Translations under genes and position numbers: made by a program
NCBI GenBank assembly: GCA_028564675.1
Contig: JAOVVO010000024.1
Span: 62,001 to 126,000 of the forward strand
DNA length: 64,000 nt
Direction: 5' to 3'
Source: Onchocerca lupi
Taxonomy: Eukaryota > Nematoda > Chromadorea > Rhabditida > Onchocercidae
In this document: positions 11,401-24,101 of the stretch, piece by piece
How positions within the stretch are numbered: position 1 is the first letter of the stretch
How the letters are laid out: each line of letters begins with the position of its first letter
Notes under the pieces: model-generated
What the model was told of the DNA's origin: nothing
Database searches by the model: none
What the model saw: only the letters and a program-made list of their open reading frames with translations

Positions 11401-13016
11401 AAAAAAATTTTTCATTTCCTTGTTCTTTAAACAGATGAAGATTATTTCAGATTCCTACACTATTCCGTTCAGAACTACAAATGCCTTCATTCAACTTTCC
11501 CATCTTATTTCCAAAAATTTCAGAATTTGACAGATGAAAAGTCATTTGTTTTGAATCATATTGCCATAAATGATTCACATATCACAAATAAATTGATCGA
11601 AACAGCATATGGTTCGAAGGTTAATTAATTTCTCACCAATTTTCAGTCACTTTAAAATCATAAATCAGTATCTCTTTATCCTCAAATTAATCAGCAGTAC
11701 TTCAGTATCTCAAAATTTTCTTTTGCTATGAAATTGGTTACTGAAGAGACTTTTCAATCTTGTAGATTTTTTCGTAAATTCAGATTCCCTCATCGATGAG
11801 GTCTCCGAGACCAGTTTTCGGATGCTCAAGTACAGTAAAGCCGCCTATAAAATACTGTAATACAACTATTTATTCCATTGATGCTGTATGTTTCTGAACT
11901 TTTGTACTACTTTGCTCTCTATTTCTCTATGAGATCACAATTATGGTTCACAAATACTTAAGAATTTCTGGATTAGAATTTAAAAATTTTCCGGAAAATA
12001 TGAACTGTATGGACCGGTGAAAATATTAGCGATTACCTATCAATTAAACGTTAAATTCGAAATTGACTTAGCGCTGCCATTAAATTCGCAGTTCTTTACT
12101 TAATTTTCTCCCATCAGTTAAGAAAGTTGTATGATTCTTTTTCTGGCTTACCGCTCTCAGATTTTCATGTCTTTTTCAAAATTTTTTTCGTGGAAATTAA
12201 AAAGTTTAGTTAAAATATAACAATTTAGATTTTTATGAATTTGAAATTTTTTTAAAATTTTGTAGCCTTTAAAAAGAACTATGAATACATTGAAAGAAAT
12301 GATAATTGGTCGGGATGATTTTTCTGTATTCGCTTCATTACTCAATGATAGTAATGTCGATTTGGAGAATAAAGGACTATATACCGTTTTCTTACCTTCC
12401 AATGATGCACTATCAAACAATCAAATTCGAGCACTCAAAATGAATAAAACGCTGTCAAGCGATTTCGTGCGCACACATATTTTTGATGGTAAATATTAAA
12501 AGTATGAATTATATTCCCTAAAGATCATTTAAATTTACTTGATTCTTCTTAACGCTCATTTAATTTACAGGATTGTTGTGTTCGAAGAATTTCCAGATAG
12601 GAACGAGTGACGAAGGGTTACCCATAATTCTGAAAAATTTTAGAGGTGAATATTACCATAGTAGTATGATAGACAAGAAGAAGACATTTGGTGATATTGA
12701 TTTACAGGTTAGAGAATTAAAATTCTCAAATAATGTGCTACATATTCTAAACCATTAACCAAAAAAATTTGCATATTCATTTTCTTATCACTTCAAGTAA
12801 ACAGCTTCGAACTTTTACAATTAGTCCTTTGAATAACTTCGCTAGTGCTATAATATTGCATGTTTAATTTCGCATTCTTTATATTTTTAATCAGAATTAA
12901 ATTTAAAAATCCAGGATATGGACATACTTGCTGTGAATGGTATCCTACATGTACTGAAAAGCCCATTGCAAAATCAAATATCAAGCAAACATCACACACT
13001 GTGCTCGATTTTTTGA
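8482..13016 (+). CDS. Fasciclin (FAS1) domain matrix protein, periostin/TGFBI-like
   Basis: Thirteen exons: 8482(or 8529)-8710, 8871-8992, 9464-9643, 9947-10097, 10281-10418, 10495-10595, 10744-10861, 11134-11258, 11524-11619, 11784-11885, 12266-12488, 12571-12707 and 12915-13016. All phases agree, giving about 607 residues (human TGFBI 683). The N-terminus is an EMI-like cysteine module ending ECCDGYYTTDIKKGCIP. Four FAS1 repeats follow, with hallmark blocks such as LIKEHIYDGMLC, VASNGVIHMIDDVI, VRTHIFDG and VNGILHVLKSPL. Such proteins are secreted and act in cell-matrix adhesion. The likely C. elegans relative is the fasciclin-domain gene F26E4.7, from memory. The true start is uncertain: no signal peptide is evident at 8482, so a first exon may lie upstream. 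The C-terminus is short, without the long tail of periostin. Confidence 0.88.
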
Positions 13017-13957
13017 TTTCATTTATTTCTTTTTTTTTTGTCTATATTCCAGTTTTGATAAATAAAGAATAAATTCAATATGATATCATGACAGCTTTTC
13101 ATGCGAAGATTGCAAGATAAGGCACACTTAAAGAAAACAGGTATAGATAAAGAAAATATTAGTTTGGAATTCACTGCGATTATGATATTCCCTGACTGAC
13201 AGACTGGTCTGTAAGATGAGATGGAAATGGATCAAGCATATATCTAGTCGACTACGAAGCTTAACAAACAAACATTAACATGTCAGAAGTAATGTTCATG
13301 CGAATGAATCTTCGAGTGAATACTGAATTGGCAAAGTAACTCATGTCCTATTCGAGTGAATGCTGAATTGGCAAAGTAACTCATGTCCTATTCGAGTGAA
13401 TGCTGAATTGGCAAAGTAACTCATGTCCTATTCGAGTGAATGCTGAATTGGCAAAGTAACTCATGTCCTACATGTGTAGTTTGCTTATTCGAACTGCTGC
13501 ATACTTAAATATAAAATAGTGACAAGTAATATAACCTGTAAACATCCAAATCATTTTCAGAGAATTCACATGCAAAGTGACAGCACGCAATCTAACACCA
13601 ATCAGGCAAGCCTGAGAGAATTACAAACTAACTTATTCCATGAATGAGATCACAATTTTTTCATATCGAGTGCGTTTAATTTCATTCTATTTTCAAATAA
13701 TTTGAATGGTGGGAAGGATGGGAGTCAAATTTTCCCATGCAAAGGGGGCGTTGATGGCTTTGAATGGTATTCGGATTTGGCAGAATAACTGAGTGGAAAC
13801 GGTTTTGTTTACGAAGGTATGTCGGCTAAGGGTTTGATTGGTTACTATTGCTAATTATTTTAATTGAATCTTTCTATAAAGTTGCGGAAGGACTATTTTT
13901 TCGAGAGTGGAATAGATATTAGTGTGAAATATTGTACAATAATATCAAAATCGCAAG
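13017..13957. other. Intergenic region with minisatellite
   Basis: No coding exon was recognised. It holds the 40-bp tandem repeat listed separately and the upstream region of the next gene. Confidence 0.6.
13311..13470 (+). repeat. Minisatellite, 4 x 40 bp
   Basis: Four back-to-back 40-bp units start at 13311, 13351, 13391 and 13431, each beginning TTCGAGTGAA and ending TCATGTCCTA. The last three are identical and the first differs by one base (TAC for TGC). This suggests very recent expansion. The unit is not a multiple of three and the array lies between genes. Confidence 0.97.
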
Positions 13958-16900
13958 ATGGGGCGAATCCTACTGAAAAGTAATCGACAGAGGTATGTAA
14001 ATTTCATTAAAAATGAGATAGATTTAAAATTTAGAATTGAAATTAAAGTAGACTGGAAAGAAATATGCGAATGGATCTATCTTGTAGTATCTCACGAATA
14101 GTTGTCCTATAGATTTAATGATTCTCTCCTGTTGTTTCATTACTGCCATGGATAATTTTTGCATTTTTCTTCAAGATTCTGAGAGATTACTTTTCCATAA
14201 TTTGTATGATCTTGAAGGGATGGTTAAAAGCTAGGGAGTCTATGTTTCTTGTAGGGAAATTTAAAAATGAGATAGATTTAAATTTTAAAATTGAAAACTT
14301 TAGAGGTGGAAAGTTCGCATTTGTTTTTCCTCACTAAAGATATATTTTTTTTTACATCGTTTCTTTCAGCAATTAAAAGTGTCCAAAGGTTTTCTATCCT
14401 TTGTAATTAGAATATTTAAAAGATTCAATGGAATAATACAGAAATTTATTGGCTTTATCTCATCTCTCAGTTAATTCTAGCGCACATCATACTTCAACAT
14501 TGCGTAAAGTTAACGATGGCGGAGTGTCGAAACAGCTTACGGCTGCTGAAAAACGAAAAAGAATGATTGAAGCTGGCACAAAATATGCGTAAGTTTAGTG
14601 TCAGGTATTAGTTTTGCACTTAACATTTTAAAGCTGAATATAAATATATAAAGTAAGCTCAACCGTTCATTTACATTTCTGCATATTAAAGTCATCAATG
14701 GCGTACATATAGAATGATACAAGCACATTTTTGCTGAAGAGAAATTCTAAAGATTGTACTAAAAATTAAGTTATACAAGCTCACAGACTTTAGCTTTATG
14801 ACTATTCTGTCCATATCGAAACTTGAGCATTTCAACTGGCTTAGAATTTCATTACAAAACAAGATATTGGTAAATGTGTCAGCATAAAGCACGAGTAATT
14901 TTTCAGGGAACAAAATCGGAAAATCAAGGCAGACTGTTCTGCAGGATCCCACTTTATGAAATTTAGCGTCAAGGTTAGCATTATTATGCTTCAAGCAGTT
15001 AAGTAAAATACGATGTTAGACATAAAAGTGAAATTTATTTCTATTATCCTTCATTTTCATTATGTTTCGATCATTTTGAGAATTGTTACTCCATACAATA
15101 AAGTCTTGCAGACAGTTCCAGGGTCAACTGTCAAAACTCAACCATGCAGGAAATCGATGGTGCGACAGCATATTTCGCAAAGAAGAAATAATCAAGTAGT
15201 TGATACATTTAGTAGCCAACAATCAATTTCTCGAATTATTCGTAATGTAAATTTTTATTTTTCTAATATTTATTTTGGATTTTTCAATATTTATTTCTAT
15301 TAAAGCATAACAATTCCCAAAAATTTCCAATATTTAGCTCTTTAAGAAGATTTATCTTATTAAATTTTAGCTTCTTGGTATTTCTTATTCTAATCATTGC
15401 TCCTCTCTTTTTATTACTATGGTTCGTAGATCACTGAAAAGAATAGTTTCAGCATTCAGACGCAAAAAGCAAGCCAAAATCTTATTTTGTAAAAACACCT
15501 CTGAAACCAATCAATGAAACATTTGAACGTGATGATGCCGCATTGACAAGTATTTTAAGCAGATGTCCACAAAATTCAATTTCTGGAAGAGCTTCAATTT
15601 TCGTAAATTATATTTAACTGTCTTAGTGCTTTTTTTTTTTTAATCCTACTTAAATCACTTTACTTGTGTTTGGCTTTGGGCAAATTGTTGAAGTTTATTT
15701 TTTGCTCGAATTTCATAAAATCAAGTTATTGCCAATGCCTATTCTTGGTTGCTTGACTGGAATGATGGTTTCAAAAATTAGCTATTTTTTTAACTCTTTT
15801 AAAACTTTACCTAACATTCTTACCAATTATATTTCCTTCTTTAGCGTGGTCGCGAAAGGCCTTCACTATTCCCGAATGGAGTAAATCCTTTGGACAGAGC
15901 TGCTGTGAAATTTGCTAAACCTTTGCCATTGACAGCATTTGCTACTCGCTCGTTTTCTTTGGGAGCGATCTCTTCGACGAAAGTTGATACGACATCCACT
16001 TTAATTACACCATCCTTAGCTGTCAAAATCTCAAAAAGAACACCAGTTGGTTCTAGATGTTTCAAAATGTTAATAAATTTTTTTGGCTCTGAATAATTTT
16101 TGAATTTACAAAAACAAATAAAAAAAATTACGAGATGGATTTTAGTGCAAAAACTGATAAATGAAAATTCTATATGAAATTATTTTTCAGATGAAAACTG
16201 TTAGATTTGATGAAAGCATTGATTTCCGAAGTCCGAAAGTTGATATCTCTTCTCCAGAAACTAGTGTTCCTAAAATTGATGAACCAGCTTCTCTGGAAAC
16301 TACAGTAAGTTTTTTGTAATATTAGATTTCTTTGCATACGAATTTGTTTTACAATTGTTCACATTGGTTTCAGGACGAAATGATTTTGGATCTGAAAATG
16401 AAATTCGATGATATGTTAGAAAAGCTGAGAAATTTGCCAACGCATGTTTTGAGCAATTTGGAAGAAGCAGTGCATCAAATTACTTCTGAAAAATCAATGT
16501 AAATTCCTGATATATTTTTGCGTAAATTTAGAATAGGGTTTAACAGCTAGTATCTTAACTTCTTTTAAGAGAATGATAATTTTACACTGTAATGGATATT
16601 AATGGAAACGCGCTTTTAATTCTGATAATCGTTTGAGATCTTTTTTTCTTTTCTTTTTTGTTTTTTGAATTAATAATTATTTTAGATCAATTTGAAAAAC
16701 AATCAGACAGTAAAATTTTTGAACATGAAATCATCGGTTTTTCAGAAATGCTAGCAAAATCTGTGATAGGCATCCATTCAGTTCATCGTTAAATTCGACA
16801 ACAGTGTCGTTTTTGGAACCTGAAATGAAAGAAATCTTACCTAGTTATTATTGGTCAGCGGTACAAATTACGCCAGCAATGGATTGCATCGCCTCGCGAA

Positions 16901-17788
16901 CCAGACGAAAAATTCGTCTATCTCAAGTGTATGCCAATGTTAACCAGGTTATTCTGTTTAATATATTTTTGAACTTTGTAAAATTAAAATAAGGAATGGA
17001 TTTATATGAGTAATACTATTTGAAACAAGGATTTTTGATGTAAGAACAAACTTCTTGAACTCTATTTAATTTTCTCTAAAACTTATGTTAATATATAACA
17101 TTAACAAAATCATCTCGAGAAAAAAACTGCAGTCCCATGTTTCGTCCAGAATATCTTATTCAAAAGAAATTGCGAAAACTAAAAAATATATGTTGACATT
17201 TAAACTAGTATTGCTTATCTGGTCAGCAATTGGTAGCTGTGCACAAATAAGGTTACAGTAATACTCTCAATAAAAAATATCAGTGTTAAATCGGTATATG
17301 TTATGCTACTCTCCGTTATCATTCAAATAATTTTTGGGTAGTTGCTTTGTTGTTGCACATACCAATAAACATACGGGAAATTCATTTGAAAAAATTGAAT
17401 AAATGATGGAGAGAGATAAATCCATGTATTCTGAAGAAGCCGAGAATGGCTGAGCGAGAAGATATCGAAGTTGAGTAGAGAGTGAATTAATGCAACATAT
17501 ATATTGCTCTTAAATAGATCGTTACTAAATATACACGACCATTTACTTTTATGAATAATTATGAGTAGAATTGATAATAAAATCCAGAAGGTTCCTTGGT
17601 TTGTAAATCACGCCATTTCAGGATCTTCTGAAAAGGGAATAAAATGAATAATAATATAGTGAATGAAAAATTGAGCGGTGATATAGAGAATTCGATTTTA
17701 TACTCGTTAGCAAATCTGAATCTTTCTGCAGGAGCAAACGGTCGAAAGAAATGAATCAAGTGCTTCCCAAGAAAGTACAATCAGTTAA
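13958..17788 (+). CDS. Unrecognised basic, Ser/Thr-rich protein with PP1-docking-like motif (397 aa)
   Basis: Ten exons fit in phase: 13958-13992, 14481-14588, 14907-14973, 15112-15246, 15453-15602, 15845-16045, 16191-16304, 16374-16498, 16746-16947 and 17732-17788. The N-terminal 120 residues are basic (AAEKRKRMIEAGTKY). The middle is rich in Ser, Thr and Pro with several [ST]P sites. Around residue 235 is RTPMKTVRFDE, which fits the PP1-docking consensus [RK]x(0-1)VxF. A short helical, acidic segment follows (ILDLKMKFDDMLEKLRNL), then a tail with LPSYYWSAVQ. The composition resembles a disordered nuclear or mitotic scaffold. Geminin (YW motif) and borealin were considered, but neither signature is complete. 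The exon chain is strong; the function is unknown. Confidence 0.7.
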
Positions 17789-19147
17789 ATCAACAACAGG
17801 ACTGTCGTGATTTTTACTGTGTTTTCTATGTTCATTTAATGAATTATTTAGAGAAAGAAGTACTGCGCAAAAGCTATAGGTTTTCAACTATTTACAAAGC
17901 ATTTCCGGATCAGATATCGACTTCATGAAATTATGGCCAAGACTTCATTATTGTTCTTAGAATTTAATTGAAAAGTTTTGAGAGAGAAAAAGAAAAATTT
18001 ATCGAATAAGCTTGTAAAAGTCGAGAGTATTTTTATTTTTTAATTTCAAATCTTCACTCACCTTATAATGCGATGTGGATTAAACTTCGACGAGAAATAA
18101 TGATACTATTTATCTAATTCCCTTTTCAACTACTAATGGGTGAGATTGCTGGTAACATGGTTATGTGATTTGTTTGAAGATTTATGGCGCATAAATACTA
18201 TCGTATTTTAACGATCTAATCACAGCTGTTTTCATATCGATACTGGGTATAGATCGTTATTGTATATTATCATAATTATATTAGATAAAAAAGGAAAGAT
18301 AAGAATCATAGAATATTTGATGCATTCCATCTCCATTTGGTGGTGAAAAGTATTATGATATATTGCATACACATGTTCCAAAGTCAAATTCAATAGCCGT
18401 GATCATTCCAGCTGCATATCAACAAAATTACTTGGAATGTAAACGACAAAAGAAGCAGAACGATATTTTATGGTCTTAATATCTTTCTACAATTTTTTGT
18501 TTAATGTCCAATCTGGAGGAGGAAACCATCAATAAAAATCCAAATAGGATTTATTTTGTTCAGTTTTTTCTGAACATCTCTTAGGAAGAGATGTTTTATT
18601 CTATCGTTATTATCATTATATTCATTTTCTGTTTTTTTCTTTTTTTTCATATTCTATCGCTTGTTTTTGCATATATTGGAAAAAAGAACATCTTTTTAAT
18701 ATTATAATATTCATTAATTGTAGAAATATAATTATTTTATTGTGCGAAATGCGACTCTTCCACGAATTCTCGTGTGGAGCAGCTTGATAGGAATGCCTTA
18801 CACAGCAACGGATATCGTTTAACAGAATCCTCCACAAATTTTCCCTGTCAAGATCATTTTTAGTTCCAGTGACGGCTTATCGAATAAGATTCGGAAAATT
18901 TTTTTTTAAAGCTCTTGTAAATCCGATGATATACTTGACCTGCAGGATTCATCGATGAGCTTCTATCATATTCCGGCTAACATAGTATACACGAAACAAA
19001 AACAATATATTGGTAAACTGGAATTGTTCTTAAACTGCTAATTTCTGATTTCGCGATACTTAATCCGGATATCGGGAAATTCCGAAAGATGGTTTAATTA
19101 CCCAAGTCTAAGGTCAAAAAACGTGACGACAATTTCAAATGAACTGT

Positions 19148-19640
19148 CAAAATGACAAACGTGTTTATCACCAAAAGGAGGAAAATATTTATTAACAAAG
19201 AATAAACATGTCTCCCGCCAAAACGACAAATATGCATATCATCAAAATGCTCTAATCAACAAGTAACAAAGCGAGATCATAAGGCAACAAATTGGAGATT
19301 AGGAAAGAAGGGGTACAAGAAGGGTATATAAGATTCGGATTTATAAAAGCAGGCTTTCTCTTTTTTTGGGGAAAATTCTCTTGAACGGTTTTCGACAGGA
19401 GCAGTTTTCTGCGAACTCTACAACAATCTCACTAAATTCGCAGATCTACAAAGATATATTATTATTATAATTCGACGCTTCAACCGCAACAATTGGACAA
19501 ATCTGAAAGAGAAGAGCGGCAATTCAACAGAAGACCATTTGAATTCACCACACAAGACGATCTTCAGTCCGAATTACAAATCAGCTAGATTCTTTTTTCT
19601 TTAACATCGAAAATATCTCGATTTGTCTCTTTTTAGCAAC
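19148..19640 (+). repeat. LTR-like or promoter-like inserted segment
   Basis: Two diverged 31-base direct copies (19148-19178 and 19219-19249; both read CAAAAnGACAAA with TATCA and CAAAA further on) are followed by GGGTATATAAGATTCGG at about 19323 and a moderately GC-rich transcribed-like tract. This order (repeats, TATA box, leader) resembles the U3-R-U5 of an LTR. No matching second copy or TG...CA ends were found. Confidence 0.3.
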
Positions 19641-19870
19641 TATTCAGAAGCTCCGGCAAATTATTTGAGGCAGCAAAAGATATAAGGATAGCATCCAAAA
19701 GCAATCTTTAATTTTTGGCAACTGCGCTGTTCTATAACATCATCCAAGATGCGAGTTACTCTAAACCGAAGATCAGCCTACGGGATGAAGAGATCAAGGA
19801 TGAAAGGATGGGAAGTGTACAAAGGTCAGTAATCCAAAACACCCTCATGAATCCACATTTCTTGCTTTGA

Positions 19871-20101
19871 TTTATAAGTGGCAAAAAATCAAGAATTGGC
19901 GCTATTCAGGGAAGAACAGAGAAAGAAGGCAGGGTCATCCCACTGGAATGGTACAGGTCACACGTTCGTCACAAGGTGATCGCAGGTCGCAACATTCTCA
20001 ACTCTGTACACAATCTATGGGGCTGGTACTTTGCGGATGCCCGGTTTTCCAGTGAATATTGCTTCAATGTGAGGCTTTGTCCATTGTGTGGATTGTCGTA
20101 G
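19871..20101 (+). pseudogene. GC-rich coding-like fragment, unrecognised
   Basis: A 76-codon frame runs from just after TGA (19868-19870) to TAG at 20099-20101. It encodes a well-mixed sequence with VIPLEWYRSHVRHKVIAGRN, then NLWGWYF and a C-terminal CFNVRLCPLCGLS. Codon use and GC content differ sharply from neighbouring genes, and there is no start codon or partner exon. It is most likely part of a mobile element or a transferred piece; I could not place the family. Confidence 0.35.
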
Positions 20102-20209
20102 TTCTTACGTTTGATATTTGGTTTAGGAATTCCGGGCCAGACCGACTCACTTCATGTCGGCGAAAATCGCCTTTTAATTGAACGATGATTGGACGCATCA
20201 TAATTTCAG

Positions 20210-23200
20210 GATTGTAGAAAGAAGGATTCAAAATATGGTTTTCGAAGCTTCACTATTGGTATGTCTTTTCACAACAAAAAAATTTACTCCAGTTTAGCGT
20301 CTTCTTTCTTCAAATGCCGCAATAGATAATTTTCATTTGGATAATGTCTTTATATACATTTTGATGAATGGGATGACTTCTCTAGCATTTTGATATATTT
20401 TTGTATCCTGTGAATTCTGTTATCATCATTTTATAATTTTATCGTTCTTCTTAGCGCTTATAGCAAAAGCAGCTTAGAACAGAAATATTTGCTTAGAAAG
20501 TAATTATTTGGCACATGGATTCATGTTTTTTCTTCAGTACCACGCGTTAATTGTTCATGCAAAAACACATAATTATCTCGCTTAATCTTACATAAGAGAA
20601 ACTTTCGCAGAAACTACAGAATTTTATCACTCTAATCGCATGTGAGCATTTCGATTGTAAGATTATCTTAAAATAAAAATTTCGCTACATAAATTTTAAA
20701 ATGAATTTGTATTAATCACTTCCGTTTTATGTTATTTCTAGGAAAAAGTTGACGAAGTGGACAATTATCTTGCAAATCAAGATGGGATGATTGTACGAGA
20801 GAGGGATCCACGCATGTGTCATCACGGCATGCGCCAGAAATGCACTCACTGTTTACCACTAGATGTAAGCCTTTTTCATTAATAATTGTAGATATATTTA
20901 TAAGTGCAGTCATCATATAGAAGTGACTTTTCTTTTGAGGACTTCAATTTCTAAAATATCGGGCCTATAGTTAAGATTATTTTATTCCTTCATTATTGTT
21001 GACAAATAAAAATTGCACTTATTTGCATAAGTAATCTTGATGATCGAAATTTGAGAAAACTTTTCCAAACTTTCAGCCGTACGATGAAGACTACCTGAAA
21101 AAAAAGGATATCAAACATATGTCTTTTCATGCATATGTACGTAAAATGACCGCTGGTCATGGTAAAGGAACGCAACTCAAAAAACCATTGGAAAATATTG
21201 TTTGCTCATTGAAACCTAACTGCGCAAGTCATAAACCTTACCCACAAGGTATATGTAGCAAATGTCGACCTCCGATGGTTACATTGAATAGACAGGTAAC
21301 TTAAATTTCTATTAAAAAAGGTTTTTTTTATGACATAGAATATTTAACGTCATGAAAAGCAATGTATATTAGACCCACTTTAAAAAAAAAATAAAGCAAT
21401 TCTTAATATATTTTTCATTGAATGAAATTTGTAGAAAACTATAATTCTCACACTCAATATTGCTCTATTATCGAAAGAAATTTTAAATATATTTCTTATA
21501 ATTTTATTCCTTCTCTCATTTTCAGCGTTTTCGACATGTGGATAATATATCAATTGAAAATGAAAAAGTTGTGAATCGTTTCCTAGCATTTTGGCGTAAA
21601 ACTGGTCATCAAAGGATAGGTTACATGATCGGGCGTTACGAATCTTTTCAGGAGATTCCGCTTGGGATCAAAGCAACAGTTGCTGCTATTTATGAGCCGC
21701 CACAGGTTTGGTTCATCTATGTTCTGTTAAATTTATCCATTTGTTCACTCATTTTTATTTTGAGATTTTCTGTTTTTTCAAATTCTCAATTTTATAGTCC
21801 TGTTCGGCCGATTCAGTCAGTCTAGAAGCAGATCCACAAGAGAAGGTGGTAGATGATCTTTGTTCTTATCTTAATTTAAAACGTGTTGGTTGGATTTTCA
21901 CTGACTTATGGTCTGCAGATTCATCTAAGGGCACTGTTTATTGTACGCGGCACAAGGTTTCCATATTTTACAGTTTCTGAACTAAATGCTTCAGAATTTC
22001 TAGAAAATTCATGATTTAGAGAATTTCTTATTTTAGGATTCTTTCTTTCTTACTGCGCAAGAATGCATCACAGCAGGTTGGTTACAAAATAAATATCCTA
22101 ACATAACGACTTTTTGCACTGATGGATATTTTGGCTCTAAATTTACTACAGTTGTTGCATCAGGTTCGTTTTTCCAAATATGAATTTATATTGGTTAAAC
22201 TGAAGCTTTCATTTCTATTTAAAATTTTTGCTTTGCTATTAAATAACGAGAAGATTATTATATGACGTAATTGATCTTCTTGTCTAGAAATAGTGCAGCT
22301 ATAATCCACATTGATCACAGATATAACATCAAGATCAAAACTGAAGGTGACATATAATAGCTAAGGCAAAAGCTAAAACATAAATGTGTACACAATCTGT
22401 AAAAGAATTTCATAGAAATGTGAAGTTGAAATTTATATATTTGCAATGCACTTGGTGCTGGAGACTAATACTAATTGGTAAATTATATTTTATTGTGCAC
22501 TGTTTTGAAAGTTAAAATTGAGTATTGAGTTCGACACAGTTGTTTGCATCGTTTAATAGAATATCAATATATTTTTCCTACTTTACAATGCATGCTTGCA
22601 GGTAATGAATGGAATCAAATTGATTTTAGTGGTTATCAAGTTTCCAATCAGTGTGCTTCTCTCGTTGAGGCAAATTTATTGTGTCCAACCTCTCATCCTG
22701 AATTAGCTTACCTGCGTGAAGTGCCCTTAACTCCATCACAGTACATTACTGATGTCCATTATATGGTATATTAATAGAATTCTGCATCTTTTAATATCAA
22801 TTTTGTCTTTTTTCTGCGATGAACACATTTTTTCATTGCAATCAGTTTACAGGAAAAAAATGAATACGGCGTTGAAACAAGAAAAGATGGCCGTCCGATG
22901 CCTGTTGAATATTTACTTGTTGATGTCCCTGCAGGAATGCCGAAAGAGCCTCACGCTACATTTAATATTTCAAAAAAATGCTATTTTCCTACTGAGAATC
23001 GTATTTTAATTGGTGAATTGCAGGTATATATTTATTTAAAATTCTTTTCCTTATTTGTAGTTCAAAAATTTGTCAAGAATATTCAATTATTTAGCTTTTT
23101 TTAGCAATGAAAATGAATTTTTCCAAGTCATATTTTTAGTAATGTCTTTTTTGCTAAATTTTGCAGTTATTGCTTTAAGAAGATACAAACAACTACAGAT

Positions 23201-24101
23201 CTTGTGTGTGTCAAATTACATTGGGAGAAGATACTGTTAACAGCTTCGGAATTTAAATAGTTTTATTATAGATTCTGTAAGTTGAGCTGGGCAGGCTTCA
23301 TTAAAAGTAAAATTTTTTTTACTATTCATTTTCATATTTTTTATTGAAGTCTCCATTTTAGGATGCAAAAGCAGTCGGTCAATATATATCTGAATTTTCA
23401 CACAATCAGTTCATTGAGTTGGCAACGAATTTCCATTTTCTTCTTTTTCTTCTTAATAATGATATTGTTAAATTCTCCAAAGTAAGAAACTTCTCTTTGT
23501 TATTTTGCTTTTTTTTTTTTTTTTTTTTAAATGAATTTAGTTTAATTTCGAATTCTATAGGCACAAAAACTTTGCTTACAGCAACGAAAATATTAAATCA
23601 AAATGTAAAATATAATTGGTATCATCAAATAAGAAAATCACATCACGATAATATGATTCATAAAGTAAATTTCAGGACGAAGTTAAATCGCTTTGTGAAA
23701 TAGTTCAGCAGCAAGATCGAGGTAAAGCAATGGATTGGGCATCTAGCAATGCCAATTGGGCAACGCTATCAACTTTATGCCTTCATTCAGTGCAAGGTGA
23801 AAGTGTTAATTTTTAACAAGTTTTCAAGAATATTTTAAAAACTAGAAATAATAGAAAAGTTCCACTTTATTTAGGTGAGAAAAGTTCCATTTATCTAAAT
23901 GAACAAAAGTTTGTCTTGCTAGAACTGTAAACTAATTATATTACTTACAAAAAATGGGACAAATTACTATATTATTAATTCCTTTTAGAATCATCAACCA
24001 CCGAATCAAGCAATAAATGGTCTTGTAAACATTGTACATTTGAAAATTTGACGGAGCGGACAGATTGTTACATATGCGGTCTTCCTCGATTAGAAACCTG
24101 A
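20210..24101 (+). CDS. npl-4: NPL4 (NPLOC4), p97/CDC48 ubiquitin cofactor
   Basis: Eleven exons: 20210-20258 (first usable ATG 20235), 20742-20864, 21077-21295, 21526-21705, 21798-21956, 22037-22163, 22602-22765, 22853-23023, 23362-23481, 23676-23796 and 23989-24101. All phases fit; from ATG 20235 it gives about 506 residues (human 608). NPL4 with UFD1 recruits p97 to unfold ubiquitinated proteins. The zinc-finger block has RDPRMCHHGMRQKCTHCLPL and ICSKCRPP. The catalytically dead MPN core has HVDNISIEN, FLAFWRKTGHQRIGY, VGWIFTDLW and YQVSNQCASLV. The C-terminus is an NZF finger, WSCKHCTFEN with CYICGLPR, which binds ubiquitin. The N-terminal UBX-like domain (about 100 residues), which contacts p97, was not found. 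Either it lies in exons I could not see, or the short first exon (acceptor at 20209) is trans-spliced and the protein is N-terminally short. Confidence 0.95.

Larger units (their letters stand above)
17789..20209. other. Long intergenic region with repeat-derived sequence
   Basis: 17789-19100 shows nothing recognisable beyond AT-rich DNA. 19130-20101 is different: denser in G and C, with short direct repeats, a TATATAAG box and a coding-like fragment, listed separately. It looks inserted. Confidence 0.5.

Noticed and set aside
13311..13470. CRISPR-like array
   Set aside because: Units are contiguous without unique spacers, and the window is eukaryotic; it is a minisatellite.
15841..16065. 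74-codon minus-strand frame
   Set aside because: Opposite-strand shadow of the exon 15845-16045, whose splice sites and phases fit the plus-strand gene.
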